The notes beneath the pieces were generated by a model. It did no database searches. It worked only from the letters and a program-made list of their open reading frames with translations, and had not been told where the DNA came from. Positions 30,665 through 41,680 of a DNA stretch of 64,000 nt are shown here, piece after piece (the first letter of the stretch is position 1; each line of letters starts with the position of its first letter). The stretch is from NCBI GenBank assembly GCA_030268105.1, contig BSDZ01000008.1, positions 4,712,001 through 4,776,000 of the forward strand. The letters run 5' to 3'. The translations under genes and the position numbers were made by a program. This DNA is from Volvox africanus (Eukaryota; Chlorophyta; Chlorophyceae; Chlamydomonadales; Volvocaceae).

Positions 30665-31082
30665 TCGACTCACGGCTGTCTCATCATCGCTATTGGAGAG
30701 TAGATTCTCGCACGAGCGAACGGTGGCGAGGGGCATCACGGGATAAACTCGTCGGAAAATCGGTATTGTATTATCCTCTCCCTGAACTTTTGGTATAACA
30801 TCCGTCTGTTAATACTAATTGTATTTTCGCCACCTTGAAAGGTCTTAAGTCCACAGAAGGAATTTCTTTGCCATCATACTCGGAATCGCTTCCCCAATAA
30901 GTCGGATATCTGACAGGTCCAACTACTAAGGATATACTCATTTGAAGGTGACTACGCATTGGTGGATTACATTCTTGCTCGTGTCGGAGTTTACTCGAGC
31001 GCGAACGGTATACGAGAGAAAATTCCAAAGGTAGAGTCCTACCTTTATCTCTTTATCCTTTTTAAGGTACTAATTGAGATAC
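30665..31082 (+). other. E6 leader before gag
   Basis: Noncoding, homologous to 13384-13801 of E3. No gene seen. Confidence 0.5.
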
Positions 31083-32351
31083 ATGTCGTGTGATCAGTAT
31101 CCACCAACTATAGGGGAGAGCAATCAGGCTAATATTAGTGTCCATTATTAGACCACACCGAACATTGATAACTTATATAATCCCCAATCAGATGTTCCCC
31201 AGTCGAACTCCCCTTATCCAGCTCAGAATCCTCCTGGGGCGCCAGATTCTGTGAGGCCCACCGAGGCAGAGCAGAACCCAGCGATGGTATCGCTACAACA
31301 ACTTATGGATGAAGGTGGGGTTCCCGGTTTCGTAGTCCCAACACCTCAACTCCATATTCATCATGATGCCGAACCCAAGAATATCGCAAGTGCCACCCGT
31401 TCCTATATCCGTGATGCTAAAAAGTACCTGAAGTTGGTAAAGGGTGGTGATCGTGACGAAGTGAAGTGTCTTTTCATCGTAGCTACACTAAGCGGCGTCA
31501 CGAGAGAATGGTTTGATCATTGGACCACTGTACAGGAGCACTTCACGTTCGAAGAGCTAATTAACGCGCTCCTTGCTCATTTCGCTCCCGGAAATCAGTC
31601 GCAAGTGGCTGCCATGTACCGAGAGTTACACGCAGGCACTTATCAAATGCGACCTAACGAGTCCGTGGAGGATTACCGGTTGTGTTTCGAAGCAGTAACA
31701 GCACCCATGATTGGCTTCTCAGAAGGAGACTACATTTATTGGTTCCAACACGGTCTCTCGCTTCAGTTAGCCCGAGCGAGTATTCCGGATCTGACACTGG
31801 AAGGGACGAGATCGTACACGCGATGGGTTCAGATCGTTCGTGACGTTGAAGCTCGCTTTGGAGCGGGACAAGAACACCCAACATCCTTAGCACCGCTACC
31901 AGTTGACACGACGCAAGATATCTCTAACGAGACTGATCCAGCACCTGAGACTACTGGCATTCCTCTACCTCCAGCTCCGATGCGCCGTGGTGGCATCCCT
32001 CCGACTAATCACGTTCATACTCCTGGTACCCAAGAACTAATTCCAAGGGATTCGCAGATAACTTGGAGTACGCGGAAGAGGAAGGAAGTGCTACAAAATA
32101 CCGCCGAGTCACGCAGAGCTGCATCAGAATCGAAGCGGTCAAGAACACAAAATCAATGGCTTACCAAGTGGGGATGTACGCAAACGGAGTTTGAGCAGCG
32201 ACGACAATTGGGAGTCTGCCTTTGGTGCGCATCAAATCACCCTACAAGGAACTGCCCGCTTTTACCCCCATTAGCTGTAGGACTACATTTAACGGACGAG
32301 GCACCTGACACGATTTCCGTTGATATTGTCGGAGCATCCAGTCCACGTTAA
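31083..32351 (+). pseudogene. gag: E6 gag (second gag type)
   Basis: ATG at 31083 (MSCDQYPPTIGESNQANISV) meets a TAG at about 31147 and loses the DEGPEA residues. The frame 31251-32351 (366 codons) is then continuous through capsid (YIRDAKKYLKLVKGGDRDEVKCLFI, WFDHWTTVQEHFTFEELINALLAHF, YIYWFQHGLSLQLARAS), the Pro-rich linker, the basic segment (STRKRKEVLQ, ESKRSRTQN) and the knuckle CLWCASNHPTRNC. It stops at TAA 32349-32351. This gives the full layout of the second gag type; E3 is frameshifted where E6 is open. Confidence 0.8.
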
Positions 32352-33410
32352 CACAGAAATGTTAGCTGACATGGAGTGATGAATTACGTACTGGCTTGGA
32401 TAAATCTTGATTGAATCCGGCAATGTTGATATGAGATGACTCTTTGCTACCTTGACTAGATATACTCGATGATTAATAATTATGTGCCTCTAACGGATCC
32501 TTTTCTGCTGAGTAACGTGGATCGTAGGGATGATGCAGATGTACACCACGTCTGACTCCTTTGGATGGCAACGAAATCGATTTTGTTGACCAAAATTTCG
32601 GGACACTTATGTGCTACAGGTGTTACTGACCTTATCTCAAAGAAGTGATAAGCATGATGGGGTTGATCCCATAGTCGTCTAAGTGTTCAGGTTTTGTTGA
32701 CCAAAATTCGGGACACCTATGTGCTACAGGTGTCAGTGACGACCTTATCTTGAGAAGTGATAAGCATGATGGGGTTGACCCCATAGTCGTCTAATTGTTC
32801 AGGTTACCCTCGTTGATGAGGGTAAGCATCCCATCGTGGGCAGAGTCACCCTTAGTCGACGAAGGACCCTCTGTGTGTTAGGGCCCAATGAGTGCAACAA
32901 GGTCTCTCGGAGACAGCACTACATGGACATTGGGTGCCGCGACATAACGACAGTACCGCGCGCGCATCAATATGGAGTCCAGCACAATTGGCCATTGTGC
33001 AAAGGGAACCTATCGACTAAGGTACCTAGTCTGTCGTACTAAGATGTCACACCAGGGGAGGGCGGAACTGTGCGGAGCCTGTGGTTAATTTCGCTTTAGC
33101 GGCGTTTGTCCGCCGAAATAAAGAACCCAAGCTTGAAGGATGTAAGAGTAGCTTATCAAGTGATAAGGGAAGGCATCCATGAATTGCTTGCGAGGCCTTG
33201 GGTGCAATTGGTTGTTACCACCGCGCAGTCTCTTGTGAAAGATCCTGAGGTCGCAGCTCCCCTATTGCCAAATTATACTGATGCATATGTCATCCTGGGG
33301 CTCCCACCTATGTTACCTGCTGACTATATGATCCCCTTTGTGCTCGAGCACAACCCGTTTCACAACCTATATACAGGTTAGGCCCTAAAAATTGAGCGGA
33401 TGAAGCGGCA
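32352..33410 (+). pseudogene. E6 decayed protease region with a tandem duplication
   Basis: About 111 bp containing the degenerate active site (GCTACAGGTGTxA) occur twice in tandem, 32581-32691 and 32692-32803. Downstream blocks LGPNECNKVSRRQ (32836 frame) and the linker to RT ([25 protein letters not shown]) follow in other frames. No protease could be made from this. Confidence 0.7.
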
Positions 33411-34903
33411 AGTGGGGGATCTGCTCGCAAAGGGTATGATTCGGCCCAGCACATCGCCATATTCTGTGCCAATATTGTTTGTCGGTAAGAAGATGGGACG
33501 TTGCACATGTGCATTGATTATCGGGGCTTGAATGCGACCACAATTAAAAATCGCTACCCTTTGCCGCGCGTCGATGACCTGTTCGATTAGCTGAAAGGCT
33601 CAGCTTATTTTTCCTCGATTGACCTTCAACAAGGGTATAATCAGATACGCATTGCTGCCTCTGATATTCCGAAAACCGCTTTCCGGACCCCCTTTTCGGT
33701 CACTTCGAGTACACGGTCTTGTCGTTTGGACTTACTTATGCGCCCGCCACATTTCAAGCAGTGATGGATCACATGTTCAGACCGTATACCGACAGGTTCG
33801 TCATTTGTTATTTGGATGATATTTTAATATATTCCAAGATGCGCGAGGAGCACCTGAAGCATCTTGAGCTCGTGCTTGAGGTGATGAAGCGGGAGCAATT
33901 GTTTGCTAAACGCGCCAAGTGTTTTTGGGTGCAGCCTCAGGTGGAGTATTTGGGCCACATCGTGTCGGCCACTGGAATAAGGATGGACCCACGGAAAGTA
34001 GCTGTGGTTCGCGAGTGGCCTGCGCCGCAGAACCTCACCGAACTACGCCAGTTCTTAGGTCTAACCAACTACTTCCGTAAGTTTATCAAAAATTACTCCA
34101 TTATTGCGGCCCCGCTTACGAACTTGACGAAGAAAGGAGGTTTCGCTTCCCTCGAAGCCTGGACACCCGCGTGTCAGCAGGCAATCGAAGAGCTCAAGCG
34201 AATCGTCGCCGACGACGTTACCCTCTCTTTCCCTGATTACTCGTTGCCATTCCGTGTTGAAGTTGTATCGGATGCTTCCTTGCATGGAAGCGGCACCGTA
34301 TTGTTGCAGGAAGGACAACCGATCGCCTTCACGAGTAAAAAGTTCTCAGGTGCGGAGACCCGATATACAACCGGAGAGCAAGAGCTGTTGGCAGCTCTAC
34401 ATGCTTTGAAGGAGTGGCGCTGTTATCTCGAAGGCCGCCCTTTTACGCTGAAGATTGACCACAAACCGTTGACATTCTTGCAGAGTGTCCCCACGCTTAA
34501 CCGACGACAAGCCCGGTGGATGGAATATCTATCTCGTGTCGACTGTAATTGGGAGTATATCACCTGCAGAATTAATATTGCTGACGCCCTCAGTCGACAT
34601 CCATCATTGCATGCTGCGATTCTGGCAGCACCGGTTACTCATTTACGCATTCAGGAGGTGCCGATAGCAGCGGATCTCACGCAACGACTTAAGATGGCAT
34701 ATCAGGCCGATCCATGGTTTGCTTCACCAAGTAATGTGGAATATTTGCACAAGAGCAACGATTTGTGGCTACGGAAGGATGGCTCGATCACACAAATCGT
34801 CGTACTGAACGACAACGCTTTGCACTATGATATTCTTGCGCCGTTCCAAGAGGACCCGTTAGCAGGACATCCAAGAAGTATGCGACTGGCAGAGCTTGTA
34901 TGA
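33411..34903 (+). pseudogene. pol: E6 RT and RNase H
   Basis: The N-terminal RT ([21 protein letters not shown]) lies in a frame broken at the FVGKKMGRC point (one base lost near 33490) and by a TAG at about 33589 (VDDLFD*). Near 33695 an extra base in the CCCCCTTTTCGG run moves the frame again. From 33719 it is open for 394 codons with [15 protein letters not shown], complete RNase H ([27 protein letters not shown]) and the start of integrase, to TGA at 34901-34903 in ELV*RSFWWPR. Confidence 0.85.
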
Positions 34904-36148
34904 CGCTCGTTCTGGTGGCCGCGCGTGGTGAAGGATGCGGAAAACTTCGTGCAAAGGTGCAGTTTATGCCAGCGCAATAAAGCACTATCCGGTAAGGGCC
35001 AGGGTTTATTACAACCTTTACCTATACCAGATGCCCCTTGGGAAAGTGTTTCAATGGACTTCGTACTCGCGCTGCCCAAAACTGAGGGGGGATACAACTC
35101 GGTGTTCGTTATGGTCGATCATTTGACCAAGATGGTTCACTTAGCCCCCTGCACCTCGTCTTGCACCGCTGAACAAACAGCACGATTATTTTTCGCTAAT
35201 GTGGTCCGATTGCATGGCGTTCCTAAAAATGTGATATCCGATAGCGGCGGTCAATTCACGTCTAAGTTTTGGGAAGCACAATGTGAGCTCGTCGGTATGC
35301 GCGTTCATTTGAGCACAGCATATCATCCACAATCCGATGGGCAAACTGAACGCATAAATCGCACACTGGGCGACATGTTGAGGAATTTCGTGGGACGCAC
35401 ACCCTCTGTTTGGGATACGTTTCTGACTTCGGCAGAATTCGCGCTTAACAATGCTGTTAACCGCTCAACAGGTCAAAGCCCCTTCTTTCTGAATTATGGA
35501 TTCCATCCTGCACTACCCATGTGGCGAGAGTTGGAGATAAATATCCCGGCGGCTAAAACCTTTGCCAAGTCGTTCCTATCCCGCATGACAGACGCGAAGG
35601 CATGTTTGGACGCGGCACAACAACGGACGACGGACTATTATAATAAATCCAAACGAGACGTAACATTTTCGGTGGGACAAATGGTATTATTGAGCACTAA
35701 GAACTTGCGTTCACTCGCCGACGGTTCCCGTAAATTGCTACCTCGCTGGATTGGTCCATATCCCGTTGTTCGCATGGTAGGGAATGTAGCTGTGGAGCTA
35801 TCCCTACCCTATGACATGAATATCCACCCCACGTTTCATATTTCACTCATCCGTCCTTATCGTGGCACGGAGCTCGTTACAAACAACACCGATGCCCCTG
35901 CAGTAATGGACCCCGGTCCCGAGACCTGGATCGCAGGCAAGCAAAAAGTGTATGATGTGGAGCGAATATTGGATTATCGTGTTCGTCGTATAGGTCGACA
36001 ACGACGAAAGCGGAAGGTGCACGAATATCTGGTCAAGTGGACTGGCTATTCTAGCGAGCATAATTCGTGGGAGCCGATGCGTAACTTCTCGCCGGAAATG
36101 AAGCCCCTATTGGAGGAAGCTCGCCTACGTGCCATGCAGACCCCATGA
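34904..36148 (+). CDS. pol: E6 integrase core and chromodomain, open frame
   Basis: A 407-codon frame from 34925. Residues 12-16 keep the Cys pair of the zinc motif (CSLC). The DDE triad is complete at Asp45 (MDF), Asp106 (ISDSGG) and Glu142 (GQTERINR), with the D,D-35-E spacing. The GPY/F-like block WIGPYPVVRMVGNVAVEL and the chromodomain (VERILDYRVRRIGRQ, HEYLVKWTGYSSEHNSWEPMRNFSPEM) follow. Integrase would insert cDNA; the chromodomain would read histone methylation. As pol is a polyprotein, this frame alone would not be translated in place, and the upstream half is broken. The protein and that of E7 share the subfamily residues VDHLTK, FFANVV and SDSGG. Confidence 0.85.
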   Translation, partial: RSFWWPRVVKDAENFVQRCSLCQRNKALSGKGQGLLQPLPIPDAPWESVSMDFVLALPKTEGGYNSVFVMVDHLTKMVHLAPCTSSCTAEQTARLFFANVVRLHGVPKNVISDSGGQFTSKFWEAQCELVGMRVHLSTAYHPQSDGQTERINRTLGDMLRNFVGRTPSVWDTFLTSAEFALNNAVNRSTGQSPFFLNYGFHPALPMWRELEINIPAAKTFAKSFLSRMTDAKACLDAAQQRTTDYYNKSKRDVTFSVGQMVLLSTKNLRSLADGSRKLLPRWIGPYPVVRMVGNVAVELSLPYDMNIHPTFHISLIRPYRGTELVTNNTDAPAVMDPGPETWIAGKQKVYDVERILDYRVRRIGRQRRKRKVHEYLVKWTGYSSEHNSWEPMRNFSPEMKPLLEEARLRAMQTP

Positions 36149-36192
36149 TCTCTGCAGTCAATGCTGTCTGATGCAGTGAGGACGCTGCAAAC

Positions 36193-36206
36193 GGGAGGGG
36201 GGATAG
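36193..36206 (+). other. Polypurine tract (E6)
   Basis: GGGAGGGGGGATAG just before the LTR start; the MITE-like insertion lies a few bases further. Confidence 0.8.
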
Positions 36207-36212
36207 TTGTTG

Positions 36213-36555
36213 TGTGTAGGATAGGGGGGTACATCACCCGTGGCCACTAACCTGGCAGTCCCTAACTTCCCCGGTGTTTCAGGGCACCCTCATTCCATGC
36301 CGACTTCTCCAAAATCAGTGGTTTTCCCAGGTTCAGCACCCACCACCAGCATCCAGCGGAATCTGCCGAATCAGCTAAGGCGTCAACTCTGCTACTGGTC
36401 AGCTCGCAGGTCACTTTAATTAGTGTCGTCACCGTCCATCGACATGGGGGCACCCTGCCCTTAACTTTAGGGTCTTTGGTCCGCTCTCGGTCGGGGTAAA
36501 ACCTGGAACTCCAGGGGCATATTAGTCGTGCCATAACAGTCGTGCCTAAACACAC
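36213..36555 (+). mobile_element. MITE-like DNA element, copy 1 (343 bp)
   Basis: It splits the first bases of the E6 3' LTR. The flanking 8-bp duplication is AGTTGTTG (36205-36212 and 36556-36563), and the LTR reads normally if one copy plus the insert is taken out. Ends are TGTGTAGG and CCTAAACACAC, short imperfect inverted repeats. GC-rich, no coding frame. A second copy in opposite orientation lies in the tandem array at 58289-58601. The 8-bp duplication suggests a non-autonomous DNA transposon of a hAT-like or other 8-bp group; the superfamily is not settled. Confidence 0.75.
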
Positions 36556-36558
36556 AGT

Positions 36559-37373
36559 TGTTGTATGCCGGTTCAATCACCCTTTGCACCGAAATAGGCC
36601 GCAATGCATTCTAACATTATGAAGCATAATACAATCATATTAGCATGATATACTCGAGTATATCTAGCTAACCAGGCATGCTGCATTACCACATACAATA
36701 CCGCGCTGTCGGTCAACATGTTTGACTCGACGATGATAATGAATGTGTGATCTATCCATTGGCATTTTATATCACGTAATAATACTTTAAATATTATTAC
36801 CTCATTTACGTCATAAACCATACTCGTATGCAAGAAGGCGACGATCGCGATGGTTGGGTCGGCAACCGAATATCAATATTCGGACCTTTGCATATTGCAT
36901 GCGTTGCATCCAATAATATCACGGATTACGCGGTATTTAGAACAGTGCTACGAAGGTACTCACACTTGAGATCGGAATCCAGTGAGACCTGTACTGCACA
37001 TCGGTATCGTGACGTGATAGGTGCAAGGACGGCCGCCTAGAGACTGAAGTCGGCTCGACGCTACTTTGGACTAAGTATCCATGTACTTAACTCTATATAA
37101 TTTGCATACATACAATATACTCGTATATATTTGGCCTGAGCTATTCTAGCATCCCATCTGCAGCCGAGTGATGAACATTGCCTGCGGGGTCTGACGGCAG
37201 CCTTCTAATTTGCAATTGAAGAACATTGTAAGTTGAATCTTTCCTTATCTTTGAGTCTTCCGCTGTCTATTATTTGCATTGGAATTGCCTTGCTGTTCGT
37301 AAGCTCGGTATGCACTCAGCTAACATTCAGACGTGCAGATCCAATGCATGATTGAAGAAGGAAGGATACAACA
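36559..37373 (+). mobile_element. E6 3' LTR (815 bp)
   Basis: TGTTGTATGCCGG...GGATACAACA, followed by CCTGT. Its first bases are duplicated on the other side of the 343-bp insertion. It carries small changes from the 5' LTR (for example CATACTCGTATG for CATACGCGTATG). Confidence 0.9.
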
Positions 37374-38100
37374 CCTGTAACAATACAGCGCTGCTTCCAA
37401 ATACTGAGGCATCAGACACCACCTCAACATGAAACGGCAACGAGTAATCAGGGAATGCGAGGGTGACATCTTCAGCAACGGTTCACTTGAGCTCTTCAAA
37501 TGCCCGCTGGCATTGCAACGTCCACGACTCGAGCGAAACAAAAACGCCTTTGTGAGTTAAGTTAGTAAGCGGGGCCGCAATGATGGAATATTTTTCAATG
37601 AACTTTCGGAAATAATTGGTCAAGCCAAGGAACTTACGCAGCTCCGTGAGGTCCTGAGGCGCGGGCCAATCGCGAACCACGGCGACCTTCCGTGGGTCCA
37701 TCTTCACACCGGTGGCCGACACAATGTGGCCCAAATATTCCACTTGAGGCTGCGCCCAAAAGCATTTGGCGCGTTTAGCAAACAATTGCTCCCGCCTCAT
37801 CACATCGAGCACGAGCCGAAGATGCTCCAAGTGCTCCTCGCGCGTCTTAGAATAAACCAAGATGTCATCCAGGTAGCAAACGACGAACCTGTCGATAAAC
37901 GGCCAAAACATGCGGTCCATGACTGCCTGAAACGTCTCAGGGGCATTGGTCAACCCAAACGATAGGACCGTATACTCGAAGTGACCGAAGGGCGTCCGAA
38001 AAGCGGTTTTCGGAATATCAGAGGCAGCGATGCGAATCTGATTATAGCCCTGTTGCAAGTCAATCGAGGAAAAAATAAGCCGAGCCCTTCAACTTATCCA
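37374..38100 (-). pseudogene. pol: E5 RT second half and RNase H start, left of the E6 insertion point
   Basis: The 191-codon frame 38058-37483 starts within the [15 protein letters not shown] block. It holds FGLTNAPETFQ, YLDDILVYSKT and the RT thumb/connection ([37 protein letters not shown]). TGA at 37483-37485 (EELK*) ends it. The RNase H start (VVSDASVFGSS-like) is recognisable to 37374. A one-base change near 38075 breaks the frame from the upstream half (GSAYFFLD). Confidence 0.85.
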
Positions 38101-39598
38101 ACAGGTCGTCAACGTGTGGCAAAGGGTAGCGATTCTTCACCATGCTCGCATTCAACCCCCGATAATCGATGCACATGCGCAAGGTCCCATCCTTCTTACC
38201 GACAAACAAAATCGGCGCAGAATACGGGGATGTGCTGGGGCGTATCATACCCTTTGCAAGCAAATCCGTCACCTGGCGCTTCACCTCATCCAGCTCCAAT
38301 GGACTCAACCTGTACATTGGCCGGGCCACAGGCTGCGCTCCAGGCATGAGAGGGATTGTGTGATCAACAGGACGCATAGGTGGTAGCCCAGGGATATCTT
38401 TGAAGAAGTCCTCATACTGTGACAGTAGGGCCTCAACCTCAGGATCCACAGAAGTCTGCGCGGTGGTGGCACTGCAGCCCACCCGCGGCCTCAAAAGCAG
38501 TCCGTGGGCACCCTTCCGTAACAAACGGACAGCTTCCTTACGCCCGACTTGCTCCGGTTCGATTCGCGCGGCCATTGCGGTCACAGCGAAATTTACCATA
38601 GGCACCGCCTCAGCTTTGCCCCCCTCAGGTGTGACATGTTCGAACGACAGGAAAGGTACCTTAATCGACAGAGTACCCTTGCACAAATGCAGGGTTGCGG
38701 CCTCCATGTCAATGCGCGCGCGGTACTGTTGTAATGTCGAAGACCCCATTATGTACGGTGCAGTCTCTGCCAAGCCCTGCAGCACGTACGGCCGGGTCAC
38801 AACACGCAAAGGGCCTAACGATAGGCTAAGGGTGATCCTGCCCACGATGGGATGCTTACCCCCGTCAGCAAGGGTAACCTGTGGACAATCAGACGACTCT
38901 GGGGTCAACCCCAGCGCATTCACCTCTGCGACAGAGATGAAGTCGTCGCTGGCACCAGTGTCAACGAGTGCCTTCAGAGTACGGCCGTTTAAACCGATCT
39001 GAACCACTGGGACACGGTTATCTACGAGCGACTGCCCAGCAGATAACGTTAGTGCACTTAGGGCGGGTTCTAAACTTACAGAACCCTCATCAGGAGCTTC
39101 GTACCAAACGTCAACCGAGTAGGATATTCCTGGCCACGGAGCCAGCGTACCCTCCCGATCCACACCGTTAAACAAAACGGTGCCCGGCTCGAACTGGTGG
39201 ACACACCGCATACCCCTTAACGATGCCTCTGCCTTGCGCCGACAGAAAGCAGGGAGTAATACACATGCGGCGGTGCCCGGATATTGACGCCTACATCTCC
39301 TGTATACGGCCAACTGTTCCGACATCTCACGCAGAGACGAGGGGATGAACAAAACCACGCGGTTTGACAGATCGATAGACGACAGGGGACAGCGTGGTGT
39401 AAACAGGTTACACAGCGGATCGAAGCAGAGAAGTCCTGTGCGTCCGTCAAGCATGATGCGCCGCGCAATGACTCGCTCGATGTGTCCAAGTACGCAAGGC
39501 AACAATGCCTTCATGGCTGGTCGTAAGGATGACCACCGACCACGTGTTACTTCAGAAATCCCGGGTGGTGCCCCCTCCGCAGGAACCCGGGCAAACCC
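38101..39598 (-). pseudogene. pol: E5 protease and RT first half
   Basis: A 484-codon frame (39514-38060). Pre-protease region ([28 protein letters not shown]), then protease with an intact active site [10 protein letters not shown] and the block [27 protein letters not shown]. Linker: [21 protein letters not shown] and [26 protein letters not shown] starts with [26 protein letters not shown] and [16 protein letters not shown]. This is the only copy in the window with a canonical retropepsin DTG and with the classic linker, so E5 shows the ancestral state lost by the others. Confidence 0.85.
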
Positions 39599-39601
39599 CT
39601 A
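39599..39601 (-). promoter_or_regulatory. In-frame UAG between gag and pol, candidate readthrough stop (E5 copy)
   Basis: AAG-TAG-GGG after the gag tail LLPPLVPMPK. Reading continues [17 protein letters not shown] straight into the 39514 protease frame. E5 is the most diverged copy, so the stop is conserved across the family. Confidence 0.6.
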
Positions 39602-40807
39602 CTTCGGCATAGGTACTAACGGCGGCAGTAACGGGCAATCCTTGGTAGGATGGCTCTCGCGCACCGTAGACAAACATTGGCCGCTTTCCGACGCTCGAAC
39701 TCGGAACAATTGCAATTCCATTTTGGCATCAACGGGTCATCCGTGCGAGTCCGCTTTGCATTGGGGTCAGGGCGCTGTGCGCCCCCACACTTCCTGCTCT
39801 TAGCTGGGTCCGAGCTCGGACCTGCTCCTCCTGACCCGTGGACACCTGAGCTAGCGCCCCCGCGTGCCTTGCGTTGCCGATTGCTGCATCGAGCCGTGGC
39901 AGTAGGCGTGGGGCGGGTAGCTCCATGTTCCTGGTCCAGAGCCACAGCTTCCCCAAGCGGATCCTGCACTTGCACAGCATTTGCACGAGGGGTTGACTTG
40001 ACATCTTCACCAGCAAGGAGTCGTACCTCTGTCCCCTTAACAAATGTGACCAAGGCATCGTACGACTTGAACGGCACCCCAGACAAGTCAGTAGCACACC
40101 ATTTAGCCAAAAGTTTCGTCAGGCCTCACTTAAACCAAAAGACACACTCGTTCTCGGTGAGGTCAGCAATGGGGGTCACTAGTGCTTCAAAGCGTGACTG
40201 GTATGCAGGTACATTTTCACCCCGACGCATGTGATAGGTACCGGCTGCCAAAACCTTGCGAGCCTCCACATCACGTGCTTGCACCTCAGTAGGGAACCGT
40301 GCGAGCAAAGCGGAAATCAACTCGTCAAAAGTATATTCGATCCGGGCGGTGGTCCATTCGCGATACCAGTCCTTCGCTGAGCCCTCGAGGGTGTTACCAA
40401 CGAAGAGACACCTGATACCATCATTAACGCCACCATGAACAGCCTGGAGATACTTTTTAGCGTCACGCATGTACGCACGAGTTGCATCGGCTATGCTAGG
40501 GCCTGGTGTCTTTTCACCCAGCAAGATATTAAGCCTAGGAACGGGAATTGTCAATCTCATCACCTCAGGGATGGCATTGTGCCCTTGCGCTTGAGGTAAT
40601 GGCAGAACCCGTGGTCCAGCAGTGTTGTCCATATTCGTATTAACTGCTGAATGCGGCAAAATTAAGTGGGCAGGGGTCTGAAGGACAAGGGGCTCTTGAG
40701 TGGCTCGCGTGCCAACCGTCTCAAGACCTCTATCCGGAGCTCTAGCAGCCACAACCAATTCGGGTTGGCTAGCTAAGCTAGTAAGCGGCGTATCGTCGTG
40801 TTCCGAA
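39602..40807 (-). pseudogene. gag: E5 gag, 5' end cut by E7
   Basis: The frame 40833-40126 gives the capsid: YMRDAKKYLQAVHGGVNDGIRCLFVGNTLEGSAKDWYREW, YTFDELISALLARFPTEV, YHMRRGENVPAYQSRFEAL. Its first eight residues come from the E7 LTR; true E5 sequence starts at SEHDDTPLTS. A stop at 40126 (CVFWFK*) is followed by the nucleocapsid frame 40110-39616, rich in Arg, Ala and Gly. The knuckle reads CLRC and then shifts: one base is missing in AGAGC before CATCC, after which HPTKDCPL is in the other frame. The true start codon is lost. Confidence 0.8.
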
Positions 40808-41621
40808 TGTTGTATCCTTCTTTCTTCAATCATGCATTAGATCTGCACGTCTGGATGTTAGCTGAGTGTGTACCGAGCTTACGAACAGCAAGGCAATCCA
40901 ATGCGAGTAATAGACAGCGGAAGACTCAACGATAAGGAAAGATTCAACTTACAATGTTCTTCAATTGCAAATTAGAAGTCTGCCGTCAGACCCCGCGGGC
41001 AATGTTCATGACTCGGCTGCAAATGAGATGTTAGAATAGCTCAGGCCGATTATATATGAGTATATCATATGTATGCAAATTATATAGAGTTAAATACACG
41101 GATACTTAGTCCAAAGTAGCATTGAGCCGACTTCGGTCTCTAGGCGGCCGTCCTCGCACCTATCATGTCGCGATACCGATGCGCAGTACAGGTCTCACTG
41201 GATTCCGATCTCAAGTGTGAGTACCTTCGTAGCACTGTTCTAAATACCACGTAATCCGTGATATTATTGGATGCAACGCATGCAATATGCAAAGATCCGA
41301 ATATCGATATTCGGTTGCCGACCCAACCATTGTGATCGTCACCTTCTTGCATACGAGTATGGTTTATGACGTAAATGAGGTAATTATATTTAAAGTATTA
41401 TTACGTGATATAAAATGCCAATGGATAGATCACACATTCATTATCAGCGTCGAGTCAAACATGTTGACCGACAGCGCGGTATCGTATGTGGTAATGCAGC
41501 ATGCCTGGTTAGCTAGATATACTCGAGTATATCATGCTAATATGATTGTATTATGCTTCATAATGTTAGAATGCATTGCGGCCTATTTCGGTGCAAACGG
41601 TAATCGAACCGGTGTACAACA
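40808..41621 (-). mobile_element. E7 3' LTR (814 bp)
   Basis: On the plus strand TGTTGTATCCTTC...CGGTGTACAACA. Next to it on the right is the minus-strand polypurine tract. The flank on the left is CCGAA inside E5 gag; the matching right-hand duplication is not available because E7 is truncated. Confidence 0.9.
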
Positions 41622-41622
41622 A

Positions 41623-41637
41623 CTATCCCCCCTCCCG
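41623..41637 (-). other. Polypurine tract (E7)
   Basis: On the minus strand GGGAGGGGGGATAG one base before the LTR. Confidence 0.8.
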
Positions 41638-41680
41638 TATGCAGCGTCCTCACTGCATCGGACAGCATCGACTGCAGAGA

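Larger units (their letters stand above)
29831..37373 (+). mobile_element. E6: full-length LTR retrotransposon nested in E5
   Basis: LTRs lie at 29831-30645 and 36559-37373, with a PBS, a gag of the second type, a decayed protease, RT with one frameshift, an intact integrase-chromodomain, a polypurine tract and a 343-bp insertion at the start of the 3' LTR. The target duplication is CCTGT. Apart from the protease it is one of the better preserved copies. Confidence 0.9.

Noticed and set aside
29831..37373. E6 as an autonomous active element
   Set aside because: The RT has a frameshift and stops, the protease is destroyed and the 3' LTR start is interrupted.
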